From the NCBI RefSeq assembly GCF_002742685.1, contig NZ_PEDM01000031.1, forward strand, positions 1 through 32,136: a stretch of DNA of 32,136 bases. The letters are read 5' to 3'. The stretch's first letter is position 1, and each line of letters opens with the position of its first letter. The notes beneath the pieces were generated by a model. That model was given only the letters and a program-made list of their open reading frames with translations, did no database searches and was not told where the DNA came from. This document shows positions 16,598-25,583 of the stretch, one piece after another. The position numbers and the translations under genes are program-made. Origin of the DNA: Anoxybacillus flavithermus. Its GTDB lineage: Bacteria > Bacillota > Bacilli > Bacillales > Anoxybacillaceae.

Positions 16598-17365
16598 TCA
16601 TACGGTAAGTTTTCGTTTCTTGCGCATTCGTTTTTCGATGTAGTAAACAGGAACAATAACAAACGTCCAAATAGTAAAGTGACTAAAAATAACAAGGAGC
16701 GGCTGGCTGTTGCCATGATGTTCTTTATGTGGAAACTCCCTTTCTCGAAACTTTTCGGGTGGTGGAAATGCTTCGCTCGCTTGTGCTACTTTTTGCTCAA
16801 ACTTCGGCTTAAACGCCTCCTCATTTGGTTTCACATTCACCGCAAGCCATTGCATACTTGCCACAAATAACAAAAGTAAAAAAGCAATAATCGCAAGCGA
16901 ACTTTTGCGCCAATACCCTTCTTTCGTTTTACATATTTTTCGAAACACACCCATGATCCATTGCCAATGTAATGCAATATGGACACCGACAAGCACAAGC
17001 GTCACTTTCGAAAAAATATCATGAAGCTCCCTTAGCGCATGATTTTCCCCACCTGAAAAATGCGGAAATACAACTTTCGAAATAAGAATACCGGTCACGA
17101 TAATAGCTGCCATCGAAACGAGCAACAACACATTTAATAAAAAACCAAATCTCGCCTTCCCCGAAAGCGAACGATTGAATATGTTTTTCACCGTATTGAC
17201 AACCCATTTGTAGTTTAAACCAATATGGATCAAAACAGCCACACCAATCACTAGACCTGCCACTTCATGAAACGGCAATCCGTTAAACACTCTCGGATTC
17301 ATTAATAACACAAACATAATCGCCAACGATACATCTAATATGATTTTTACAATATTTTTCTTCAA
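16598..17365 (-). CDS. DUF4405-type membrane protein, possible cytochrome b-like
   Basis: A polytopic membrane protein of 255 residues. Hydrophobic segments include IILDVSLAIMFVLLMN, LVIGVAVLIHIGL, FLLNVLLLVSMAAIIVTGIL, VTLVLVGVHIALHW, LAIIAFLLLLFVASM and LVIFSHFTIWTFVIVPVYYI. Conserved histidines fall in the helices (FHEVAG, LIHIGLNYKW, LHDIFSK, VHIALHWQW), the pattern seen in DUF4405 proteins thought to bind haem. A charged extracytoplasmic stretch with EAFPPPEKF lies before the last helix. TTG 17365 was chosen because GGGGGGA stands just upstream; ATG 17389 is the alternative. The redox partner and function are unknown. Confidence 0.75.
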   Translation of the reverse strand: MKKNIVKIILDVSLAIMFVLLMNPRVFNGLPFHEVAGLVIGVAVLIHIGLNYKWVVNTVKNIFNRSLSGKARFGFLLNVLLLVSMAAIIVTGILISKVVFPHFSGGENHALRELHDIFSKVTLVLVGVHIALHWQWIMGVFRKICKTKEGYWRKSSLAIIAFLLLLFVASMQWLAVNVKPNEEAFKPKFEQKVAQASEAFPPPEKFREREFPHKEHHGNSQPLLVIFSHFTIWTFVIVPVYYIEKRMRKKRKLTV

Positions 17366-17381
17366 CACATATCCCCCCTGA

Positions 17382-17430
17382 TTCACCATATCATGTACTG
17401 TATACCGTAAGTGTACGAGTGAATGGTGAA
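17382..17430. repeat. Inverted repeat beyond the CRISPR trailer end
   Basis: TTCACCAT (17382-17389) is complementary to ATGGTGAA (17423-17430), enclosing 33 bases. It lies between the DUF4405 start and the last, degenerate repeat. It could be a weak stop for array transcription, but there is no T-run. Confidence 0.4.
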
Positions 17431-17443
17431 AATGAAGTGAAAG

Positions 17444-17472
17444 GGGGATATTTCACTACGTTTAGATAAAAC
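17444..17472 (-). repeat. Degenerate leader-distal (trailer) repeat
   Basis: The last 18 plus-strand bases match the consensus apart from one C-to-T change (CGTTTAG for CGTTCAG) and the first 11 have mostly diverged. On the minus strand this means the repeat start is kept and the handle end is lost, typical of the oldest end of an array. Confidence 0.85.
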
Positions 17473-20400
17473 AGCTTGCTGGAGCGTTGAGAACGCTAGC
17501 GCCTTACCTTTACATCCCACTACGTTCAGATAAAACGATGTTAAATTTGAAATGGAAAATAAAAAAGAATTACCTTTACATCCCACTACGTTCAGATAAA
17601 ACTTATCGTCAGAAAGATATACGATATGTATCTTTCCTTTACATCCCACTACGTTCAGATAAAACCCTCTACAGAAACACAAGGAATCGGGTAAATTTGC
17701 GACTTTACATCCCACTACGTTCAGATAAAACGTGGACTTAAATCTGATATTGAAGTCGGCAAAAAACTTTACATCCCACTACGTTCAGATAAAACTGAAC
17801 AAACCGTCAGGACTGTTCAAAGACTCACCATTCTTTACATCCCACTACGTTCAGATAAAACAATATTACAAATGTATTCGTCAAACTTACTATTTCCTAA
17901 CTTTACATCCCACTACGTTCAGATAAAACTTTGGCAAATGGGAAGCCTGGTATTTTTGAACAGGTACACTTTACATCCCACTACGTTCAGATAAAACTGT
18001 CGAGCGATAGATATAATAGAATTATCTCCACTTTCTTTACATCCCACTACGTTCAGATAAAACAAGAACAACAAGCACGTGAGATTTTTCCGAGCGCGAT
18101 TGAAGCTTTACATCCCACTACGTTCAGATAAAACTTCACGTTGACATTTAGGGATAACGTGAAGGATATAAAACTTTACATCCCACTACGTTCAGATAAA
18201 ACCAAAACAAGAAGCAAAAAGCGAATAAAGAAGAAGAAGCCTTTACATCCCACTACGTTCAGATAAAACTTCGACCTGGTTTCCAACATTCTTCATCAAT
18301 TCCCAAGCTTTACATCCCACTACGTTCAGATAAAACCGGACGCCAAGAACGAAACTTCATACGAATTTCACCACGACTTTACATCCCACTACGTTCAGAT
18401 AAAACCTTAACTTGATTATAGCGATTAATAAGCACGCAGGGAGGCTTTACATCCCACTACGTTCAGATAAAACGAAAGGGGATGAAAATATGCCAGAACA
18501 GGATACACCTTTACATCCCACTACGTTCAGATAAAACTCGAATAAGTAGAAGGAAATAATTCTAATTCTGTAACATCTTTACATCCCACTACGTTCAGAT
18601 AAAACTCCCACCCGAATGGACGATAGCAATTTAATCGCTGCAACTTTACATCCCACTACGTTCAGATAAAACACGTATCGATGAAATTCGCGACAATGCG
18701 ATATATGTCACCTTTACATCCCACTACGTTCAGATAAAACTCATCGAATTCTCGTTTTACAAATTTCCCTTTCAACGTCTTTACATCCCACTACGTTCAG
18801 ATAAAACGTTCGAATTAGCTAAAAAAGAATTAAAAACTGATGTCTTTACATCCCACTACGTTCAGATAAAACAGGTGCTTTCTTCTCTCCCTCTTCCAAC
18901 CTTCTTCTCTTTACATCCCACTACGTTCAGATAAAACGAATGCGATCTGTCTTGTCTTGCTTAACACATCGTTCGACTTTACATCCCACTACGTTCAGAT
19001 AAAACTTTTTTATCGTAAACATTTATGGATGCTTGGACGTGGCTTTACATCCCACTACGTTCAGATAAAACTGAAGTGAGTTGGTCTTGTTCCTGTGTAT
19101 GAATGCCCTTTACATCCCACTACGTTCAGATAAAACGTTTGCTAACATAAACGAGTGTTCAGGATGCTGCAGAACTTTACATCCCACTACGTTCAGATAA
19201 AACGCGGCGATAGAACCGTATAAAGGTAATGAGGATGGCTTTACATCCCACTACGTTCAGATAAAACGCCTAGATGATGAAAGTCAGTTGTAACTAGAAA
19301 CGTAACTTTACATCCCACTACGTTCAGATAAAACCAAAGCTCGCCATACCTGAAGATATAGCCTGTATCATACCTTTACATCCCACTACGTTCAGATAAA
19401 ACCCAACCGATACCACCGCCAACGTCTGTTGTCTGTGACTTTACATCCCACTACGTTCAGATAAAACTGTTCAAACGGAGTCGGCTGCTTTGGTTCTTCC
19501 TTCTTTACATCCCACTACGTTCAGATAAAACTCAAGTCCGTCCAGTTCGTTCCGTTTGTTTCAAACATCTTTACATCCCACTACGTTCAGATAAAACTCG
19601 CTTCATATTTGACAGTTTCGTTCAAGAGCGTTTCAACTTTACATCCCACTACGTTCAGATAAAACCATATTCCACAATGATGCTTCGTTCGTCAGATGAC
19701 ACCTTTACATCCCACTACGTTCAGATAAAACTTAGTATCAAAAAGACATATATAAGACATATATCACTTTACATCCCACTACGTTCAGATAAAACTCCTG
19801 TTGCTCAGCAAATAGCGATATGGCAAGGAGAATCTTTACATCCCACTACGTTCAGATAAAACTATATCGTTTAATAATTAGCTCACGCTCAATTTTAGTC
19901 CTTTACATCCCACTACGTTCAGATAAAACGAAAATTTTCATTGTATCGTAGCGTGACGCAACCCACTTTACATCCCACTACGTTCAGATAAAACCTAATC
20001 CGCGAATCTGACGGTCTATCATTCTATCCGCTCTTTACATCCCACTACGTTCAGATAAAACACGGTACTGGTAGTACCACTTTAACCGCTAAATTATACC
20101 TTTACATCCCACTACGTTCAGATAAAACCTTTAAAGTGTTTTTAAATAAAGTTACTTGGTTTGCTTTACATCCCACTACGTTCAGATAAAACTGACGGTA
20201 TATATTTTTACTTCGGTTTTTGTTTTTCCTTTACATCCCACTACGTTCAGATAAAACTCATGAACAAAAGCAATACAGTACTCGCAGTACTCTTTACATC
20301 CCACTACGTTCAGATAAAACATTTCGATACTTGTGTTTGATAAACACCATTTCGTTATCTTTACATCCCACTACGTTCAGATAAAACTCAACCCAAGATT

Positions 20401-22573
20401 TTGCACGTTCTATCGTCGCATCCTTTACATCCCACTACGTTCAGATAAAACTCAAACAGAGACAGGAACAGAGACAGGAACAGAGACCTTTACATCCCAC
20501 TACGTTCAGATAAAACTCTATTGTAAATTCTGATTTGGGTTCAAAAACTTCTTTACATCCCACTACGTTCAGATAAAACTTTTTAAGACAAATGTTCTTG
20601 CCATAAGTGAGAGTCTTACTTTACATCCCACTACGTTCAGATAAAACGAACTTCAAGCAAAGTAAAAAGTTAGAGTAAAAAGTTGCTTTACATCCCACTA
20701 CGTTCAGATAAAACGAAAGGCAAAATCTAAAAAACTCCTCTATTGACGATCTACTTTACATCCCACTACGTTCAGATAAAACAATATCACGACAATTTCA
20801 GACTTGTCGCAAATGCCTTCTTTACATCCCACTACGTTCAGATAAAACTCAAATGCCGAAGGAACAGCATCTCGAATCGCATTCACCTTTACATCCCACT
20901 ACGTTCAGATAAAACCCAATATACCTTTAATAGTGTTTTTTGCACTATTAATCTTTACATCCCACTACGTTCAGATAAAACACGACGAATTAGTCCTTCA
21001 ACAACTTGCATCTTATCTTTCTTTACATCCCACTACGTTCAGATAAAACCAGGCACTAGACCTGTCGGGTATGCGTGTAGTACAATGGCTTTACATCCCA
21101 CTACGTTCAGATAAAACCAAGTCTATTTAAAACATAAATTTTAAACGATCTTGACTTTACATCCCACTACGTTCAGATAAAACATTTAAAATAATCAGTG
21201 AAGCCATTGTTAGGAAAGACTCTTTACATCCCACTACGTTCAGATAAAACGTTTCACGCAACACAGCATAGTTGGCGCGTTTTTTCCCTCTTTACATCCC
21301 ACTACGTTCAGATAAAACTTTTTTATTTCTTTTGCAAATTTCGACAGATTTAGCACTTTACATCCCACTACGTTCAGATAAAACGTAACAGAACTTCTCG
21401 TACCTATCTGACGACCATAATCCTTTACATCCCACTACGTTCAGATAAAACGATCACGCACAACATCAACAGCAACGCCAGCTTGCTCACTTTACATCCC
21501 ACTACGTTCAGATAAAACGGCGAAGTACAAGCGGCGATACCATGACGCTATGAATGCTTTACATCCCACTACGTTCAGATAAAACTGAACCGCCTCGCGA
21601 AATAAAGCTGGTGAAGGTTGACTTTACATCCCACTACGTTCAGATAAAACTTTGTGATTCTCTACTCTTCTGTTGCTGTCAATACCTTTACATCCCACTA
21701 CGTTCAGATAAAACTAGTGCTTGATGTTCTTCAAGAACTCTATGACCTTATTGTCTTTACATCCCACTACGTTCAGATAAAACCTTCTTCCACCTATTAG
21801 CATTGTCACTAGGTTTTGTATTCTTTACATCCCACTACGTTCAGATAAAACCCTCGCTATTGTTCGTGAAACTTGATCGTCAATCCAACTTTACATCCCA
21901 CTACGTTCAGATAAAACATTCAAGTAACAGATTCACAAGGTCGTATGCTACCTTTCTTTACATCCCACTACGTTCAGATAAAACTTTCACTCATTGAAGA
22001 AGTCACAGAGTCTTGAACCTCCTTTACATCCCACTACGTTCAGATAAAACTGTTTTTCTCATAAAAAACAACGTTCAAGCGAGAATCCTTTACATCCCAC
22101 TACGTTCAGATAAAACTGTGTCAATCTGACAGAATGATAGACAGGCAAATCACTTTACATCCCACTACGTTCAGATAAAACAAAGTAATTACAAATTTAG
22201 CCTAGCGGGTTTCTGCTCTTTACATCCCACTACGTTCAGATAAAACGTGCATTACCCGTTTCCGGTGTTCCTTCTTGTTCTTTCTTTACATCCCACTACG
22301 TTCAGATAAAACTCATCAGTTTTTTGGGCGAGAGTCGCAATGTTTAGCTTTACATCCCACTACGTTCAGATAAAACTCTTTCTGTTTACTACGTTGTCCG
22401 CGTTCTCGCACGCCTTTACATCCCACTACGTTCAGATAAAACATGTATGTGACTTATTGGAAACAGACGCGTGAAAGGCTCTTTACATCCCACTACGTTC
22501 AGATAAAACAAATTTATTATCCGCGTTATAACAACCGCTAAACACTTTACATCCCACTACGTTCAGATAAAAC

Positions 22574-22610
22574 TATATAAATCTTAAAATAAATAATTCT
22601 TCTCTCATCT
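22574..22610 (-). repeat. CRISPR spacer, first copy of a duplicated spacer
   Basis: This 37-base AT-rich spacer (plus strand starts TATATAAATC and ends TCTCATCT) recurs at 22974-23011 with one extra base at its plus-strand start. Confidence 0.9.
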
Positions 22611-22973
22611 CTTTACATCCCACTACGTTCAGATAAAACCTAGACACCGATGTCACCACATAATACCAATCAAACTTTACATCCCACTACGTTCAGATAA
22701 AACATTGAGATTGTTGTTCCGATTGATCAGCCGTATCCTGATCCCTTTACATCCCACTACGTTCAGATAAAACTTTATTCGCTGCCTCAAATAGCTCCCT
22801 AGAGATGAGACTTTACATCCCACTACGTTCAGATAAAACGAGGGAGCAAAGCGCCTTTCTGTACTCCTTTACATTTCTTTACATCCCACTACGTTCAGAT
22901 AAAACACTCACGATTATGACAAGCAGTGAGCTTACCGATTTCCCCTTTACATCCCACTACGTTCAGATAAAAC

Positions 22974-23011
22974 ATATATAAATCTTAAAATAAATAATTC
23001 TTCTCTCATCT
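22974..23011 (-). repeat. CRISPR spacer, second copy of a duplicated spacer
   Basis: This 38-base spacer is the same sequence as 22574-22610 plus one A at the plus-strand start. In crRNA orientation both copies share the handle-side boundary and differ only at the far end. Five different spacers lie between the two copies. Confidence 0.9.
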
Positions 23012-23650
23012 CTTTACATCCCACTACGTTCAGATAAAACTATACGCCCTGTGGCGTCAAGTTTGAGGACAGGCTTTTTCTTTACATCCCACTACGTTCA
23101 GATAAAACTTAGTCTGTTAAACCATTTAAACAAGGAATATGACACTTTACATCCCACTACGTTCAGATAAAACCTTTCTTCTTCTTCTCAAGTTCAAGTT
23201 AGTTATGCGCTTTACATCCCACTACGTTCAGATAAAACGGTTGTAGCTGGTGCGGCTGGCGTTGAGATCGGTGTCTTTACATCCCACTACGTTCAGATAA
23301 AACAAAACCGCTGGAAGTCGTCCACGTGAACGTCTTCGATTCTTTACATCCCACTACGTTCAGATAAAACGTGACAACGTTGGGGCGTATGTGACGAAGT
23401 ACATGACAACTTTACATCCCACTACGTTCAGATAAAACAATATAGTGACAAAAGGTAAAGGAAGTGATGACAAACTTTACATCCCACTACGTTCAGATAA
23501 AACGCAAAGCCAAAATTGTTTGAAGTCATTACGATCGTGTCTTTACATCCCACTACGTTCAGATAAAACTATGTGTCGCGACAAAGTCACGGCCGTAGCC
23601 TTGACACCTTTACATCCCACTACGTTCAGATAAAACCCCTCAAATCTAAA

Positions 23651-23663
23651 AGCACAAAGTGCT
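23651..23663. repeat. Small inverted repeat in the leader
   Basis: AGCAC, AAA, GTGCT forms a 5-bp hairpin next to the larger inverted repeat and 15 bases from the first CRISPR repeat. Confidence 0.6.
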
Positions 23664-23700
23664 GTCATATCAACGATTTTGGAGAATGGTTGATATGACA
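23663..23700. repeat. Leader inverted repeat with 12-bp perfect arms
   Basis: TGTCATATCAAC (23663-23674) is perfectly complementary to GTTGATATGACA (23689-23700), with 14 bases between. It starts 26 bases from the first repeat, where leader-anchoring or integration-host signals are expected in CRISPR leaders. Confidence 0.9.
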
Positions 23701-23711
23701 AGTTTCTACTT

Positions 23712-23819
23712 TTTGCAGTGAAGCGTCAGTCGTGTTTTTTCTTATCCTAAAACTACCGCATTTCTTGTTGATATATCAAGCATCTTTTCCGTTTTTTCAA
23801 ATTAGAGGTTCACTGCAAA
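23712..23819. repeat. Long-range 11-base inverted repeat in the leader
   Basis: TTTGCAGTGAA (23712-23722) and TTCACTGCAAA (23809-23819) are perfect complements enclosing 86 bases. The outer arm begins two bases after the cas2 stop codon. Confidence 0.8.
23768..23779. repeat. Leader palindrome sharing the GTTGATAT core
   Basis: TTGATATATCAA is a perfect 12-base palindrome. With the preceding G it repeats the GTTGATAT core found in both arms of the 23663-23700 inverted repeat. Confidence 0.75.
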
Positions 23820-23821
23820 TG

Positions 23822-24085
23822 TTAAAGAAAAAGTTCATCAAAGTTTTTCTCCTGTCCAAATACTTGCTTCTTGATGTTCTTCGGATTAGCCACTTCGTAA
23901 ATATAAATGGAATCCTCATCTTCATCGATAATTTGATCGATTTCGTTTAAGCATTTCATTAACAAACTTTTAGTAATTTCCCCCTCGAACACAGAGTTCT
24001 GTGTCCATGTTAAGTACTCTCTTAACTTTTTACACACTTTATTTACACGCTTTTCTCCAACATCGTACGTAATGATTACAAACAT
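23822..24085 (-). CDS. cas2: CRISPR-associated endoribonuclease/adaptor Cas2
   Basis: Cas2 is the structural core of the Cas1-Cas2 spacer integrase. The 87-residue protein begins MFVIITYDVGEKRVNKVCKK, with the conserved Asp after the first beta strand, and contains REYLTWTQNSVFEGEIT, the family's second signature. The ATG at 24085 was chosen because Cas2 proteins start just before this strand; an in-frame ATG at 24097 would overlap cas1. It is the last gene of the cas operon and lies directly before the leader. Confidence 0.96.
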   Translation of the reverse strand: MFVIITYDVGEKRVNKVCKKLREYLTWTQNSVFEGEITKSLLMKCLNEIDQIIDEDEDSIYIYEVANPKNIKKQVFGQEKNFDELFL

Positions 24086-24087
24086 AA

Positions 24088-25071
24088 CTACCACCATGCT
24101 TTCAATGGTTTATAAGGCTCATCGCCAATGAAATGTTTAATGAGTTTGTAACATTCCAGACGAATAAAATACCGATAACTTACTTTTCTCTTCAGTTTCC
24201 GATGTTGTACCGTTGTTGATAGCTTCTCATCCCACTCTTTAATAAAACGCTTTTTTCCTTCCTCACTTAGCAACACCATTCCATCGAGGAAATCGAAATG
24301 CTTCTGGGTGATGATGCGATTATTAATGCACGAAATAATCACAACGTCAACAAGTAATGGCTTGAAAATCTCCGCTAAATCTAGACATAAAGAAAATCTC
24401 TTCGTTGACGGCTCATGCAAAAAGCTAATAGTCGGATCTAATTGTGTTTTATAAATTTCCGACAAAACTACCGTATAACAAAGCGAATTGCCGAACGAAA
24501 TAAGGGCATTAAGCGGGTCTTGCGGTGGCTGTTTCGTTCGTTTTTCAAAGATAAAATCTTGATTCAAAATTGCATTAAATGACTGATAATAATGTTGGCG
24601 AATGCGTCCCTCTATTCCCATCAGTTCTTGAATTTTCGTAGCACTATCCATCTTTTTCGCTTCTTCTTCGATGTCTTTTACATATTGCTCCGTTTTTTCT
24701 TTGTATCGTCGAATATTCCGTAACATATGATGCACAGCACTTTGCAAAAACGACCTCGCCATATATAGTCGTTTCTCGTGATCGAGATAATGAGCACTTT
24801 GTTGTACCACCGTAAATCCTGAAACTTTTTTATTTCTTGGACAAAACGTTCCCGCATAAAAACCATAATAATTAAATACATGAAGATGAACATCGTGTTG
24901 GCTCAATAAATTTAATAACGACGAGTTTAAATCTACTTCCCCAAATACATATAAATTGTCCGTTTGATGGACAGGAAGGCTTTTTTTATTTTCGTCTTCA
25001 TCAAAGAAGTATAACGTATTATCTTTACGTTTCAGCCTCCCGTTAGAAAAAATATAGTGGTCTCTTAGCAT
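24088..25071 (-). CDS. cas1: CRISPR-associated integrase Cas1 (type I-B)
   Basis: Cas1 is the metal-dependent integrase that inserts new spacers. In the 327 residues, the likely catalytic residues are Glu154 (in MGIEGRIRQHYY), His219 (SFLHEPS) and Asp231/Glu234 (LDLAEIFKP). The N-terminal beta domain begins RDHYIFSNGRLKRKDNTLYF, and the type I-B signature FNYYGFYAGTF is near residue 66. The start overlaps the cas4 stop by one base (TAATG), which implies coupled translation within the Cas4-Cas1-Cas2 module. Confidence 0.97.
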   Translation of the reverse strand: MLRDHYIFSNGRLKRKDNTLYFFDEDENKKSLPVHQTDNLYVFGEVDLNSSLLNLLSQHDVHLHVFNYYGFYAGTFCPRNKKVSGFTVVQQSAHYLDHEKRLYMARSFLQSAVHHMLRNIRRYKEKTEQYVKDIEEEAKKMDSATKIQELMGIEGRIRQHYYQSFNAILNQDFIFEKRTKQPPQDPLNALISFGNSLCYTVVLSEIYKTQLDPTISFLHEPSTKRFSLCLDLAEIFKPLLVDVVIISCINNRIITQKHFDFLDGMVLLSEEGKKRFIKEWDEKLSTTVQHRKLKRKVSYRYFIRLECYKLIKHFIGDEPYKPLKAWW

Positions 25072-25568
25072 TAATCATCACCCTCTAACGCAAAACAAAA
25101 TTCATAATACGCGCATTTTGTACAATAAGGCAGTTTTTTTAGCTTCGGTGGGGAAGACGAATGAACGATTGCATAAATTTCCTTTATCGCCTTTTCAATC
25201 GCTTTTTCATCTTTTTCCGTTAGTTCTACCTCTTCTGTTCTTCGTTCTTTCGTATAGCTAATTAGCCCCTTTTTCTCAATACCCCGCTTCTTCAGTTCAT
25301 ACAAGTAATACAGCATTTGAAACCGATCCGCCTCTGACATTTTACTTGAAAGCTTAATTTCGCGAACGTACTCTCCATCCAAAGCATCTAACTTAAACGA
25401 ATCATCCACTAAAATTTCCCTATCCTCCAAACGTGGATAAGCTCGCTCATGTAAAATCTTCCCCTCAATGACACGTTCATGTTCGTTTTCCATCGCAATT
25501 CCTTTGGAAAATAACCACAGCTTCCGCTTACACACTTTGTAATACTGCATTTGCACACCACTAACCAT
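25071..25568 (-). CDS. cas4: CRISPR-associated exonuclease Cas4
   Basis: Cas4 trims prespacers and helps select those with a PAM. The 165-residue protein has RecB-type nuclease residues His40 (LHERAYPRLE), acidic residues in LDALDGE, and Glu70 with Lys72 (REIKLSS). Its iron-sulfur cysteines are Cys13 (VCKRKLW) and Cys149, Cys152 and Cys158 (YCTKCAYYEFC). ATG 25568 is favoured over 25574 because GAGGGG is about nine bases upstream of it. Ten or so bases separate it from cas3. Confidence 0.95.
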   Translation of the reverse strand: MVSGVQMQYYKVCKRKLWLFSKGIAMENEHERVIEGKILHERAYPRLEDREILVDDSFKLDALDGEYVREIKLSSKMSEADRFQMLYYLYELKKRGIEKKGLISYTKERRTEEVELTEKDEKAIEKAIKEIYAIVHSSSPPKLKKLPYCTKCAYYEFCFALEGDD

Positions 25569-25583
25569 CAACATAAACCCCTC

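Larger units (their letters stand above)
17444..23636 (-). CRISPR. Type I-B CRISPR array, 94 repeats and 93 spacers
   Basis: I counted 93 identical 29-base repeats, the lowest at 17508-17536 and the highest at 23608-23636. A degenerate copy lies at 17444-17472. Spacers range from 34 to 42 bases, most 35-39. Read on the minus strand each repeat starts GTTTTATCTGAACG and ends GGGATGTAAAG, so the Cas6 5' handle would be ATGTAAAG, comparable to the ATTGAAAC/G handles of type I-B. The degenerate copy at the low-coordinate end and cas2 at the high-coordinate end both place the leader at 23637-23821, with transcription on the minus strand. The repeat shows little internal pairing. Apparent ORFs across the array are repeat translations, not genes. 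Confidence 0.98.
23637..23821 (-). promoter_or_regulatory. CRISPR leader
   Basis: The region between cas2 and the newest repeat is 185 bases, AT-rich and without a gene. Read on the minus strand it should hold the array promoter and the signals for spacer integration. TTGATA (23692-23687 region, inside the inverted repeat) with TTAGAT about 18 bases on is one possible promoter, and TTGAAA near 23798 is another; neither is certain. It contains the inverted repeats listed separately. Confidence 0.85.

Noticed and set aside
16598-17365. DUF4405 membrane protein as an accessory CRISPR or defence gene
   Set aside because: It lies beyond the old end of the array, converges with sigK, has a haem-protein-like histidine pattern, and shares no operon with cas genes; proximity is probably incidental.
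21715-21754. Possible self-targeting: 13 bases (CTTGATGTTCTTC) shared between a spacer and cas2
   Set aside because: A match of this length is expected a few times by chance given about 3.4 kb of spacers and 32 kb of sequence on two strands, and the rest of the spacer does not match.
17487-23633. Series of short open reading frames with repeated peptides such as LYIPLRSDKT, FTSHYVQIK and LHPTTFR
   Set aside because: They are the CRISPR repeat translated in its three plus-strand frames, joined by spacers. They have no ribosome binding sites and run against the expected transcript.
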